Shown one piece after another: positions 35,063-43,928 of a DNA stretch of 64,000 bases. The position numbers and the translations under genes were made by a program. The stretch's first letter is position 1; each line of letters begins with the position of its first letter. The notes beneath the pieces are model-generated. The model did no database searches and was not told the DNA's origin. It worked only from the letters and a program-made list of their open reading frames with translations. The DNA is from Ga0077560 sp046330395 (lineage in GTDB: Bacteria > Actinomycetota > Thermoleophilia > Miltoncostaeales > Miltoncostaeaceae), in contig JAXLSS010000006.1 of assembly GCA_046330395.1 (NCBI GenBank), positions 78,819-142,818 on the forward strand, written 5' to 3'.

Positions 35063-35089
35063 TCAACTTCGCCGGGATGGCGCCGACAT
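35063..35089 (+). promoter_or_regulatory. Candidate sigma-28 promoter for the flhB-flhA-flhF operon
   Basis: TCAA at 35063-35066, exactly 15 bases, GCCGACAT at 35082-35089. It lies in the 219-bp gap between cheD and flhB, 126 bases before the flhB ATG. The rest of the gap shows GC-rich low-complexity sequence only. Confidence 0.65.
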
Positions 35090-35215
35090 AACCAACGTGG
35101 CCGCTCCCGCCCAAGGGTGCGGTGACGGGTGCCGGGCCTCGGACGGGTCCGCCGCCCGCAGAAGTCCTGAACGCACCGCCATGGATGGCTGACACCGGAG
35201 AACCGGCGCCGGCGC

Positions 35216-36280
35216 ATGGCCGAGGACCGCACAGAGAAAGCCACACCCAAGAGGCGTGCCGAGGCCAGCGAACGCGGCCAGGTGGCCCGCTCGTCCGAGC
35301 TCAACACCGCCGCGGGGCTGATGGCCCTGTTCGTGATGCTGGCGTTCTTCGGCGGCTCCACCATGCGCAGCCTGGGCGACCTGATGCGCCGCACCCTGGC
35401 GAGCGCCGGTCAGACCGGCACCATCGGCCCCGAGGGGGCGATCTCGCTGCTGCAGAGCACCGGGTTCCAGGCGCTCAGGCTGGTGGCGCCGTTCGCCGTG
35501 GCCGCCCTGGTGGTGGGCGTGGGCGTGTCGGTGCTGCAGGTGCGGCCCAAGTTCTCGCCCAAGGTGATCACGCCGCACTTCGGCGCCATCAACCCCCTTC
35601 AGGGCGTCAAGAAGATGGTGTCCATGCGGTCGGCCGCCCGGCTGGTGAAGGACATCGGCAAGGTCGCGGTGGTGGGCGCCATCACCTGGTGGGTGCTGCG
35701 CGGGCAAATGGACACGCTGGTGGGGTTGACCGGCGCCGAACCGGGGAGGTCGCTGTCGGTGGTGTCCGGCATCGTGATGAAGCTGGGGTTCTCGGTGGCC
35801 GTCGCCTATCTGGTGCTGGCCATCGCCGACGTGATCTACGAGCGCTGGCAGCACGAGAAGGACATGCGCATGACCAAGGACGAGGTCAAGCGCGAGGCCA
35901 AGGAGGCCGAGATGGCCCCCGAGGTGAAGGGCCAGATGAAGCGCCGCCAGCGCGAGATGGCCATGCGCCGCATGATGGCCGCCGTCCCCGAGGCTGACGT
36001 GGTCATCACCAACCCCACCCACTTCGCCGTGGCGCTGCGCTACACGCGCTCGCTGCCGGCCCCCATGGTGGTGGCCAAGGGCGCCGACCACGTGGCGCTG
36101 CGCATCCGCGCGGTGGCCGCCGAGCACGGCGTGGCCGTGCTGGAGGACCCGCCCCTGGCTCGCAGCCTGTACGCCGCTGCCGAGGTGGGGCAGTACATCC
36201 CCGCCGAGGCGTTCGCCGCGGTGGCGGAGATCCTGGCCCACGTCTACCGGATCGCGGGCCGTGAGCCCGCCGCGGCATGA
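35216..36280 (+). CDS. flhB: Flagellar export substrate-specificity switch protein FlhB
   Basis: Export gate component, 354 residues. The N-terminus is EDRTEKATPKRRAEASERGQ, four membrane helices follow, and the cytoplasmic autocleavage site NPTH is in DVVITNPTHFAVALRYTR. The downstream switch domain has PMVVAKGADHVALRIRAVAA and VLEDPPLARSLYAAAEVGQ. Cleavage at N-PTH switches export from hook to filament substrates. A weak GGAG lies 15 bases before the ATG. The stop overlaps flhA. Confidence 0.96.
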   Translation: MAEDRTEKATPKRRAEASERGQVARSSELNTAAGLMALFVMLAFFGGSTMRSLGDLMRRTLASAGQTGTIGPEGAISLLQSTGFQALRLVAPFAVAALVVGVGVSVLQVRPKFSPKVITPHFGAINPLQGVKKMVSMRSAARLVKDIGKVAVVGAITWWVLRGQMDTLVGLTGAEPGRSLSVVSGIVMKLGFSVAVAYLVLAIADVIYERWQHEKDMRMTKDEVKREAKEAEMAPEVKGQMKRRQREMAMRRMMAAVPEADVVITNPTHFAVALRYTRSLPAPMVVAKGADHVALRIRAVAAEHGVAVLEDPPLARSLYAAAEVGQYIPAEAFAAVAEILAHVYRIAGREPAAA

Positions 36281-38370
36281 GCAGCAACGCGGTGGCGGAG
36301 GCGCCCCCGGCGCCGGGGCTGGTGGACCGCATCACCGGGATGGGCGACGTGCTGGTGGCCGTCACCATCGTGGGGATCGTGGTGATGATGATCATCCCGG
36401 TGCCCCCGCTGCTGCTGGACGTGCTGCTGACGGCCAACATCTCGCTGGCCCTCTCGGTGGTGCTGGCCACCATCTACAGCACCGAGCCGCTGCAGTTCTC
36501 CATCTTCCCCAGCCTGCTGCTGGTGACCACGCTGTTCCGCCTGGCGCTCAACATCTCCAGCACCAGGCTGATCCTGCTGCACGGAAACGCGGGGTCGGTG
36601 ATCCACGCGTTCGGCCAGTTCGTGGTGGGCGGCAACATCGTGGTGGGCCTCATCGTGTTCACCATCCTCATCGTCATCCAGTTCGTGGTGATCACGAACG
36701 GTGCGGGACGCGTGGCCGAGGTGGCCGCCAGGTTCACCCTCGACGCCATGCCCGGCAAGCAGATGGCCATCGACGCCGACCTCAACGCCGGGGTGATCAC
36801 CGACGAGGAGGCCCAGAAGCGCCGCCGCACCATCTCCAAGGAGGCCGACTTCTACGGCGCCATGGACGGTGCGTCCAAGTTCGTGAAGGGCGACGCCATC
36901 GCCGCCGTGATGATCGTGGTGATCAACCTGCTGGGCGGCATGGCCGTGGGCGTGCTGCAGCAGGGGCTGGCCTTCAGCGACGCCATCCACCACTTCTCGC
37001 TGCTGTCCGTGGGTGAGGGGCTGGTCAACCAGATCCCGGCGCTGCTCATCTCCACGGCCACCGGCATCATCGTCACCCGCGCCGCCGGTGAGTCGGACAT
37101 GGGCAAGGACCTCACCAAGCAGCTCACCGCCCAGCCGCGGGCCCTCCTGATCACCGGCATCGTGGTGGCCGGGCTGGCAATCGTGCCCGGGCTGCCGAAG
37201 CCCCCGTTCGTGGTGATCGGCGGCGCCATCATCGCCCTGTCGCTGGCGTTGCGCCGCGACAAGGAGGCGGTGGAGCAGCAGGCCGTGGCCGCGGAGGCCA
37301 CCGAGCTGGCCACCCGGCCCTCCGAACCCGAGAACGTGGCGCAGCTACTGCCCCTGGACACCCTGGAGCTGGAGATCGGCTACGGCCTGATCCCGCTGGT
37401 GGACAAGGAGGAGGGCGGCGACCTGCTGGGCCGCGTGGCCATGGTGCGCCGCCAGACCGCCACCGAGCTGGGCCTGTCGCTGGCGCCCATCCGCATCCGC
37501 GACAACATCCAGCTGGCCTCGCACGAGTACGCCATCAAGATCCGCGGGGTGGAGGTGGCCCGCTGGGCCCTCATGCCCGGGCAGGTGCTGGCCATGAACC
37601 CCGGCACCGCCGACGCCCACCTGGACGGCATCGCCACCGTGGAGCCCGCCTTCGGGCTGCCCGCCGTGTGGATCTCCGAGAGCCAGCGCGAGCAGGCCGA
37701 GATCAGCGGCTACACCGTGGTGGACCCCACCTCCCTCATCGTGACCCACCTCTCCGAGGTGATCCGCCGCGACGGCGACGAGCTGCTGGGCCGCCAGGAC
37801 ACCCGGGCGCTCCTGGACCAGCTCAAGGAGCGCTCGCCCGCCCCGGTGGACGAGCTGGTGCCCGACCTGCTGTCGGTGGGCGAGGTGCAGCGGGTGCTGC
37901 AGCTGCTGCTCACCGAGGGCGTGCCGATCCGGGACCTGGTCACCATCGTGGAGACCCTGGGCGACAAGGCCAAGATCACCAAGGACGTGCCGATCCTGGC
38001 CGAGTACTGCCGCCAGGCGCTGGCCCGCGTGATCTGCAGCCGGTTCGTGGACGCGCAGGGGGTGCTGCGGGCCATCACCCTCGACCCGGACACCGACCGG
38101 GAGATCGCCGAGTCGGTGATGCGCACCGAGGAGGGCGCGCAGCCCACCATCGACCCCGCCCGCCTCAGCCACCTGCTGGACGCACTCAGCGCCCAGGTGG
38201 ACGCCGCCCACGCCATCGGCGTGGCGCCCCTGGTGCTGTGTTCCGCGGCCACCCGGCGCCACCTGAAGGGCCTCACCGTTCACGCACTGCCGCAGTTGTC
38301 CGTCCTGTCCTACAACGAAATCCTCCCGACCGTGCGGATCGAGCCGGTCGGCATGGCGCGCATCGCCTGA
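36277..38370 (+). CDS. flhA: Flagellar export gate protein FlhA
   Basis: Ion-coupled export gate, 697 residues, the family length. About eight membrane helices lie in the first 310 residues, with the family block SLLLVTTLFRLALNISSTRL, DAMPGKQMAIDADLNAGVIT and DFYGAMDGASKFVKGDAIAA. The large cytoplasmic nonamer-forming domain ends LPQLSVLSYNEILPTVRIEP. Start ATG 36277 coupled to flhB. Confidence 0.97.
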   Translation: MSSNAVAEAPPAPGLVDRITGMGDVLVAVTIVGIVVMMIIPVPPLLLDVLLTANISLALSVVLATIYSTEPLQFSIFPSLLLVTTLFRLALNISSTRLILLHGNAGSVIHAFGQFVVGGNIVVGLIVFTILIVIQFVVITNGAGRVAEVAARFTLDAMPGKQMAIDADLNAGVITDEEAQKRRRTISKEADFYGAMDGASKFVKGDAIAAVMIVVINLLGGMAVGVLQQGLAFSDAIHHFSLLSVGEGLVNQIPALLISTATGIIVTRAAGESDMGKDLTKQLTAQPRALLITGIVVAGLAIVPGLPKPPFVVIGGAIIALSLALRRDKEAVEQQAVAAEATELATRPSEPENVAQLLPLDTLELEIGYGLIPLVDKEEGGDLLGRVAMVRRQTATELGLSLAPIRIRDNIQLASHEYAIKIRGVEVARWALMPGQVLAMNPGTADAHLDGIATVEPAFGLPAVWISESQREQAEISGYTVVDPTSLIVTHLSEVIRRDGDELLGRQDTRALLDQLKERSPAPVDELVPDLLSVGEVQRVLQLLLTEGVPIRDLVTIVETLGDKAKITKDVPILAEYCRQALARVICSRFVDAQGVLRAITLDPDTDREIAESVMRTEEGAQPTIDPARLSHLLDALSAQVDAAHAIGVAPLVLCSAATRRHLKGLTVHALPQLSVLSYNEILPTVRIEPVGMARIA

Positions 38371-38388
38371 CAAGGAGCGAGCTGACCG

Positions 38389-40161
38389 ATGCAGATCAAG
38401 CAATTCACCGGATCCTCCGTGGAGGAGGTGCTGCAGCAGATCAGGACGGAGCTCGGCGACGAGGCCGTCATCATCCAGACCCGCCGGGTGGTGCGCGGCG
38501 GCATCGGCGGCTTCTTCGGGCGTGAGCTCATCGAGGTGACCGCGGCCGAGTCGGCCGACGCCGCGGCCACGCCCCAGCCCGACGAGGTGGCCAACCGCGC
38601 GGCGGCCGCCTCGGTGCTGGACGTGCACGACGAGGACGAGGTGGACAACCCCTTCTCACGGCACCTGCAGGCCCGCATGTCGGCGGCCACCGAGGCCGAG
38701 GCCGACCGCCTGATGCAGCCCGACGCCCGCATGCAGCCGCCCGCGACGGTGGTGGAGGCCTACGGCCGTCACGCCGCCCCCGCGGTGCCCGAGCGCCCCT
38801 TCGCGGCCTCCGGCCCCGAGCGCACCCAGGCCATCATCGAGGCCGCCCGGGAGGCCATGCGCGCGGCCCGCGAGGCCCGCGACCAGCAGGCGGCCACCGC
38901 GGCGCCCGTCGCCCCGCGCCCGCAGGCCGCCCCGCCGGCGCCGCCGGCGTTCATCCCGGCCCGCCCGGCCACCACCACCCGCGCCGGCCTGGAGGTGATG
39001 CCCGACGGCACCGACCCCGGCGTGCGCCTGCCGGTGTGGGAGCGCGTGGACGCCCCGCAGGCCCCCGAGGCCGGCCATGCCGGCCCCCATGCCCGTGCCC
39101 TCCCAGGTGATGCCGCAGGCCCCGTGGCCGCCGTGCCCGTGGACGTCCCGGCGCCGCCGGTGGCGACGCCCGCACCGCCCGCCCCGGTGGTGGCGGCGCC
39201 CGCGCCCGCCCCCGCGGTGGTGGCGGCCATGCCCGCCCCGCCCGCGCCCGCTCCGGCACCGGTGGTGGAGGAGCACCCGGAGCTCGACGACGACGAGGTC
39301 TTCGCCCCGCTCGACGCGGAGCCCGCCGTGCCCGTGCATCGCATCATCGGCTCGCGGTCCGCCGCGGCCGCTCAGGAGCGCGGCGGGCCCTCCGGCGCCG
39401 CCGGCCGGGCGCTGGAGTCGGTGCGCAGCGAGCTGCTGGGCGCCGGCGTGGAGGCCCGCTACCTGGACCCCATGCTGGACGGGTTCGCGCGCGGCGGCCT
39501 GCCGTTCGCCGAGCCCGACGAGGTGCGCGAGGCCGTGCGCGCCTGGATCGCCTCACGGCTGCCGGTGCCCCGCGACTGGAAGGGCCGGCAGCCCGGCCAG
39601 ATGGCCGCGTTCGTGGGTCAGAGCGGCGTGGGCAAGACCACCGTCATCGCCAAGCTGTGCTGGCGCCTGCGCGAGGCCGGGCAGTCGGTGGCCATCGTCA
39701 GCGCCGGCGGACCCCCTGACCCGGCCCTGTCGGTCACCGCGCAGCGCACCGGCGCCACCCTGGCCGTGGCGCATGACGCCGAGGCCCTGGCCGCCGCGCG
39801 CGGCGAGCTGGCGGGTCACGACGCCATCCTCATCGACACCGCCGGCCGGTCCCACAAGAACCTGGCCGACATGGAGGAGCTCGGGCGCCTGCTGTCCGGC
39901 TGCCGCGCCGACGAGGTGCACCTCGTCCTTCCGGTGGCGGTGCATTTTGCCGATCTTGGGGATGTGTCACGCCGTTTCCGCATGGCGGGTGTGAACCGCC
40001 TCACCCTCACCAAGCTGGACGAGACCCGGTTCCTCGGGAACCTGGTCAACGTGCCGCTGCGCATGGTCAAGCCCCTGGGGCTGCTGTGCGACGGCCCGGC
40101 CGTGCCGGGCGCCGTGGCGCCCGCCGACGGCGCGCGCATCGCGGAGCTGCTGCTGCCGTGA
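38389..40161 (+). CDS. flhF: Flagellar placement GTPase FlhF
   Basis: SRP-type GTPase that sets flagellar position and number. The N-terminal B domain has MQIKQFTGSSVEEVLQQIRT and VIIQTRRVVRGGIGGFFGR, followed by a long alanine/proline linker. The G domain has P-loop VGQSGVGKTTVIAKL, DTAGRSHKNLADM and TLTKLDETRFLG. 590 residues, longer than typical because of the linker. Normally followed by flhG, a MinD-like ATPase; here a PilZ gene takes that place. CAAGGAGCGAGC precedes the ATG. Confidence 0.93.
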   Translation: MQIKQFTGSSVEEVLQQIRTELGDEAVIIQTRRVVRGGIGGFFGRELIEVTAAESADAAATPQPDEVANRAAAASVLDVHDEDEVDNPFSRHLQARMSAATEAEADRLMQPDARMQPPATVVEAYGRHAAPAVPERPFAASGPERTQAIIEAAREAMRAAREARDQQAATAAPVAPRPQAAPPAPPAFIPARPATTTRAGLEVMPDGTDPGVRLPVWERVDAPQAPEAGHAGPHARALPGDAAGPVAAVPVDVPAPPVATPAPPAPVVAAPAPAPAVVAAMPAPPAPAPAPVVEEHPELDDDEVFAPLDAEPAVPVHRIIGSRSAAAAQERGGPSGAAGRALESVRSELLGAGVEARYLDPMLDGFARGGLPFAEPDEVREAVRAWIASRLPVPRDWKGRQPGQMAAFVGQSGVGKTTVIAKLCWRLREAGQSVAIVSAGGPPDPALSVTAQRTGATLAVAHDAEALAAARGELAGHDAILIDTAGRSHKNLADMEELGRLLSGCRADEVHLVLPVAVHFADLGDVSRRFRMAGVNRLTLTKLDETRFLGNLVNVPLRMVKPLGLLCDGPAVPGAVAPADGARIAELLLP

Positions 40162-40841
40162 CGCTGTTCCTCGCCAGACGGGGTGCCGGTGAACCCGGGC
40201 CGCTGCCGCAGCCCGGCGCGGACCTGTGGTTCGAGGACCTCACCGGCGGCCCGGCCGCGAGCTCGGTGTCGGAGGTGCGCGAGGCGCGTCTGCGGGTGGC
40301 ACCGCCCACGCGCGACGAGCAGCCCGTGGACGTGCCGGACGACCGCGACCTGGTGGTGACCTACCTGGCCGCGCAGGTGCCGTGCGAGGCGCGCGTGCGC
40401 GCCGTGCCGCCCGGCGAGCGCGACCACGCGGGGCTGTGGCTGGCCGTGGCCAAGGTGGAGCGCATGCAGCGCCGCTCCGCCGTGCGCGTGCAGGCCCAGT
40501 TGCTGGCCCGCGTGATGGGCGACGGCTCGGACGGGGCCCTGCCGGAGACCGGCGAGGGCGGCATCACCGAGGACATGTCCGCGGGCGGGGTGCTGATGCG
40601 CCTGGGCGCCGCGCTGTCGGTGGGCACGCGGGTGCGCCTGCGGGTGCACGTGGGCGGACCGGCCGGCGACCTGGACGTGGTGGCCCGGGTGGTGCGCGTG
40701 GAGCACGACCCGCTTGCGGCACGACCGTACCGCACGGCGCTGAGCTTCCCCGAGCTCACCGGCGAGGCCGAGACGCGGCTGGTGCGGTTCTTGTTCGAAC
40801 GGCAGCGCGCGCTTCGGCGCGAGGCAACGGACCAGGGGTAG
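40158..40841 (+). CDS. YcgR-like PilZ domain protein (c-di-GMP receptor)
   Basis: A 227-residue protein. The N-terminal half resembles the YcgR N-domain; the C-terminal half is a PilZ domain with the RxxxR element in ERMQRRSAVRVQAQL and the D/NxSxxG element in EDMSAGGVLMRLGAAL. PilZ proteins of this shape act as a c-di-GMP-controlled brake on the motor. An insertion of about ten residues (GDGSDGALPETGEGG) stands between the two motifs. GTG 40158 overlaps the flhF stop, so it belongs to the flhB-flhA-flhF transcript. Confidence 0.82.
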   Translation: MTLFLARRGAGEPGPLPQPGADLWFEDLTGGPAASSVSEVREARLRVAPPTRDEQPVDVPDDRDLVVTYLAAQVPCEARVRAVPPGERDHAGLWLAVAKVERMQRRSAVRVQAQLLARVMGDGSDGALPETGEGGITEDMSAGGVLMRLGAALSVGTRVRLRVHVGGPAGDLDVVARVVRVEHDPLAARPYRTALSFPELTGEAETRLVRFLFERQRALRREATDQG

Positions 40842-40844
40842 GCG

Positions 40845-41186
40845 GTGGCCGAGAAGAAGGCCAAGGCCGCCAAGGGCGGCAAACAGGGCAAGGGCGCCAA
40901 GGGCGCGCAGCCCAACGCCGTGGCCCTGTGGACCCAGCGGGCCCGGGGCATCGGGCTGCTCTTGGGCTTCGCCATCGCCTTCTGGGTGTCGCGCGGCGAG
41001 GGCCTGCCCACCGAGGACTGCCTGCTGCGCGGCGTCGGCGGGGCCATCGCCCTGTCGGTGGTCACGTGGTGGTGCTCGCTGATGATCATCCAGGCCGTGA
41101 TGCGCACCGCCGCGCACCGTCAGCACATGGAGGCCGTGCGGGCGCACCTGGAGGCACAGGCCGAGATGGCGAACAACGCGGGATGA
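40845..41186 (+). CDS. Unknown two-helix membrane protein of the flagellar operon
   Basis: A 113-residue protein not recognised. A lysine/glycine-rich cytoplasmic start (about 20 residues) is followed by two membrane helices (GIGLLLGFAIAFWVSRG and GGAIALSVVTWWCSLMIIQA) and a charged helical tail (HRQHMEAVRAHLEAQAEM). GTG start three bases after the PilZ stop. Size and tail suggest a small anchoring or assembly factor; nothing more can be said from sequence. Confidence 0.7.
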   Translation: MAEKKAKAAKGGKQGKGAKGAQPNAVALWTQRARGIGLLLGFAIAFWVSRGEGLPTEDCLLRGVGGAIALSVVTWWCSLMIIQAVMRTAAHRQHMEAVRAHLEAQAEMANNAG

Positions 41187-41202
41187 GTGAGGAGGGAGCG
41201 GC

Positions 41203-41436
41203 ATGAGCGCATCGGCAGCCGGCGTGGGACCCGTCCCGCCGCGTACCCCGGCGGTCACCGCCGACCCCCAGCGTCAGGCCCCCGACGAGTTGCGCGGCCG
41301 CCGCACCCGTCAGGCCGACGCGGCGGTGCGTGGCGAGCGCGACCGCGGTGAGCGGCGCGTGGACGACCCGGCCCGGTTCGGCGGCGCGGTGGACCCCACC
41401 GGAACCGCCGGCGGCCGCCTGGACGCGTTCGCATGA
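41203..41436 (+). CDS. Unknown small charged protein of the flagellar operon
   Basis: A 77-residue hydrophilic protein, arginine/proline/aspartate-rich and probably disordered, ending GTAGGRLDAFA. A clear GAGGGAG lies before ATG 41203, and its stop overlaps the next ATG, which supports translation. No family recognised. Confidence 0.55.
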   Translation: MSASAAGVGPVPPRTPAVTADPQRQAPDELRGRRTRQADAAVRGERDRGERRVDDPARFGGAVDPTGTAGGRLDAFA

Positions 41437-41987
41437 CCGGCGCCTCGCGGCCGGCCGACCTGCGGCCGGGCTACCTGGTGGTGCACAGCGACGAGGCGGG
41501 CACCTACGTGGGCGGCCTCATGGTCACCGACGACTCGGGCCTGCCGCTGGACTTCCGGTACACCGACCCCATCACGCCCACGCGGCTGCAGCGGGCCCTC
41601 TACGGCGGTGCGCTGGACCGGTACCTGCGCGCCGACGTGGTGGCCTCCACGCTGCTGGGGGCCATCACCGAGCGCCCCACCGTGCTGATCGTGGACGACG
41701 AGCGGCTGCTGGAGGCTGTGGCGGCCGACTGCCCCGTGGCGTCGGTCATCACCACCAGCGTGCCACCCCTGGGGGCCCGGGGCGAGACCCGCGCCGAGGG
41801 CAGCGGCGGGATGCTGGTGCAGGCGGTGGAGTCGCGCAGCCCGCTGCGCGTGGACGTGACCGACCAGGCCGTGATGGCCCAGATGGTGGCCTTCCTGGTG
41901 ACGCTGTCCGAGCGCATGGACCCCCTGGAGCCCGCCGACCGGGTGCGCGCGGCGCTGGGGCTCATCGCCGCGGGCGAGGCCGCCTGA
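41433..41987 (+). CDS. Unknown soluble protein of the flagellar operon
   Basis: A 184-residue alpha/beta protein. It starts with a strand-rich half (GYLVVHSDEAGTYVGGLMVT, LDFRYTDPITPTRLQRALYG), then VLIVDDERLLEAVAADCPVA and a helical C-terminus. No family recognised. The VLIVDD run superficially recalls a receiver acid pocket but sits mid-protein without the rest of that fold. Coupled by ATGA to the gene before and 4 bp from the next. Confidence 0.7.
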   Translation: MTGASRPADLRPGYLVVHSDEAGTYVGGLMVTDDSGLPLDFRYTDPITPTRLQRALYGGALDRYLRADVVASTLLGAITERPTVLIVDDERLLEAVAADCPVASVITTSVPPLGARGETRAEGSGGMLVQAVESRSPLRVDVTDQAVMAQMVAFLVTLSERMDPLEPADRVRAALGLIAAGEAA

Positions 41988-41991
41988 GCCG

Positions 41992-42798
41992 ATGAGCGGT
42001 CGCGGCGGCGCGGGCGACCACCGCGGGCTGGCCGCCGAGCTGCGCCGGGCCCTGGCCCGGCTGGGCGGGGCCCCGCATACCCACGCCGCCGAGCCCGTGC
42101 GGCCCGCCGTGCACGCCACCCGGCCCTGCGAGGCGCGGGCCGAGGGCACCCTCATGGGCGTGCCCGCGGTGCCGAGGACGCCCTCGCCGCCGCGCCCGCG
42201 GCCCATGGGGGACACCGCCGCCCGCCTGCACGCCGAACCCCGCACCACGCACGCCGTCCCCGACATCCGGGTGCGAGGGGGCGATGTGGGGAGCGCCCCG
42301 CCGGTCACGCACCCCGGCCCCCGCACCGCGCCGCCGGCGGTGCATGCGCCCGGGATGGGGGCGCTGACGGCGTCCGCCCGCACCACCGCGTTGTGCGGTG
42401 CATCGCCCCACGGCGGGTTCCGCCCGGTGGATGCGGGCGTGGTGGCCCGGGCGGAGGCTGCGCTGCCGGCCATCCGCGCCGCCTCCGCCCGTCCCCGCGC
42501 CGACGGACCGCTGTTCGCGGCACGACGGGTGCGGTACGACTGGGCCCGCATGCGCCGGGACCGCCTTGCCCGGGCCTGGAACCGGCTGCTCGACGAGCAC
42601 CGGGTGCGGGGCGGGGATGTGCGGCTGGTGGGCGTGTACGGCCCCGTGGCGTTCAACGCCGTCAGCTCCATGAACCTCGACGCGGACGGCGTGCTGGTGC
42701 TGCGCCTGGCGCGTGCGGGCATGCGCGGCAGGGCGGGCGACGTGGTGCTTGCGCGGCACGAGGTCACCGGCGCGCTGCTGCGCACCGACCTCGTGTGA
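41992..42798 (+). CDS. Unknown protein ending the flagellar operon
   Basis: A 268-residue protein. The first 140 residues are proline/alanine/histidine-rich and likely disordered. The C-terminal 100 residues look folded: AARRVRYDWARMRRDRLARA, then VRLVGVYGPVAFNAVSSMNL and VVLARHEVTGALLRTDLV. No family recognised. It is the last gene of the flhB-flhA-flhF-PilZ run; the following gap to 42905 holds a TACATT at 42850-42855 that may be the -10 of the next gene. Confidence 0.65.
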   Translation: MSGRGGAGDHRGLAAELRRALARLGGAPHTHAAEPVRPAVHATRPCEARAEGTLMGVPAVPRTPSPPRPRPMGDTAARLHAEPRTTHAVPDIRVRGGDVGSAPPVTHPGPRTAPPAVHAPGMGALTASARTTALCGASPHGGFRPVDAGVVARAEAALPAIRAASARPRADGPLFAARRVRYDWARMRRDRLARAWNRLLDEHRVRGGDVRLVGVYGPVAFNAVSSMNLDADGVLVLRLARAGMRGRAGDVVLARHEVTGALLRTDLV

Positions 42799-42905
42799 AG
42801 GTCTGCGCAAACCGGCCGGGCGAGGGGTCCCGGTTCGCGGGCAAACCACTACATTGCGCCCTCAATCGCCGTTTCTCGGGCCCCAGACGCCCATATGGGG
42901 GAAAA

Positions 42906-43904
42906 GTGACCGTCAAGTTGACCCTGAGGTATGCGGCCGTGATGGTCGCATCCCTTGCGCTTCCGGCAGCCGCGCTCGCGCAGACGCCCACCACCACCAC
43001 GCCCGTCACGCCGCCGGCACCGGGTGTCATCGCCCCCGGCGTGAGCATCGCCGGCGTGGACGTGAGCGGGCTGTCGCGGGCCGACGCCGTGGCCAAGGTC
43101 ACCGCGGAGGCCATCGCGCCGCGCCAGGCTCCGCTGCCCATCGTGATCCGGGGGCTGCGCAGCACCGTCACCCCGTCGCGGGTGGGGTACACCGCGCTGG
43201 TGGACCGCGCGGTGCTGGGCGCGCTCAACGTGGGCCGCACCCAGCCGCCCGGCCCGGTGGAAATCCCGGTGACCCAGAAGGTCAACCTGCGCAAGCTGCG
43301 GTCCTCGCTGGCCTGGCACGCCCGCGCAAGCCGCATCGCCCCGCGGGACACCGCGGTGCACTACGCCGACGGGCGCGTGGTGATCACCCGCTCCCGGGTG
43401 GGCGTGGACCTCGATCTGGCCGCCGCCACCACGCAGGTGCAGCGGGCCATCACGTCCGGGGCCCGCGAGGCGCTGACGCTGCCGCTCACCCGCGTGGCGC
43501 CCGCGGTGGTGCGCGTGCCCACCACGGTGTTCATCGACCGGGGCCGGTTCCGCCTGGTCGTGGTGCGCTCCTCGGGTATCCGCACGTTCCCCGTGGCGGT
43601 GGGCATGCCCGCCTACCCCACGCCCACCGGCACGTTCCACATCGTCCAGAAGCAGCGCAACCCCACCTGGTACCCGCCGGACTCCCGCTGGGCCGCCGGG
43701 CTGGGACCCGTGCCCCCGGGCATCGGCAACCCCCTGGGCACCCGCTGGATGGGGCTGTCGGCGCCCGGCGTGGGCATCCACGGCACCCCGGCCTCGTACT
43801 CCATCGGCTCGCGGGCCTCGCACGGCTGCATCCGCATGTACATCCGCGACGCGGAGCGCGTGTACGACATGGTGGAGGTGGGCACCCCCGTCACCATCGT
43901 GTGA
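42906..43904 (+). CDS. L,D-transpeptidase, YkuD domain, with N-terminal PG-binding-like region
   Basis: A 332-residue secreted enzyme that would cross-link or modify peptidoglycan. A signal peptide (AAVMVASLALPAAALA) precedes a threonine/proline spacer and a VanW/PG_binding_4-like region with ISIAGVDVSGLSRADAVAK-like sequence. The YkuD catalytic domain follows, with TPTGTFHIVQKQRNPTWYPP, WMGLSAPGVGIHGTP and the active-site SRASHGCIRMYIRDAERVYD (His and Cys). GTG 42906 after GGGGGAAAAG. It has its own unit between the flagellar operon and a convergent gene. Confidence 0.9.
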   Translation: MTVKLTLRYAAVMVASLALPAAALAQTPTTTTPVTPPAPGVIAPGVSIAGVDVSGLSRADAVAKVTAEAIAPRQAPLPIVIRGLRSTVTPSRVGYTALVDRAVLGALNVGRTQPPGPVEIPVTQKVNLRKLRSSLAWHARASRIAPRDTAVHYADGRVVITRSRVGVDLDLAAATTQVQRAITSGAREALTLPLTRVAPAVVRVPTTVFIDRGRFRLVVVRSSGIRTFPVAVGMPAYPTPTGTFHIVQKQRNPTWYPPDSRWAAGLGPVPPGIGNPLGTRWMGLSAPGVGIHGTPASYSIGSRASHGCIRMYIRDAERVYDMVEVGTPVTIV

Positions 43905-43928
43905 CGGGGGACCGGCGCGGGGAGGGGG

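Noticed and set aside
41680..41730. Receiver domain suggested by VLIVDDE in the 184-residue unknown protein.
   Set aside because: The motif is mid-protein and the phospho-aspartate, threonine and lysine positions of a receiver are missing.
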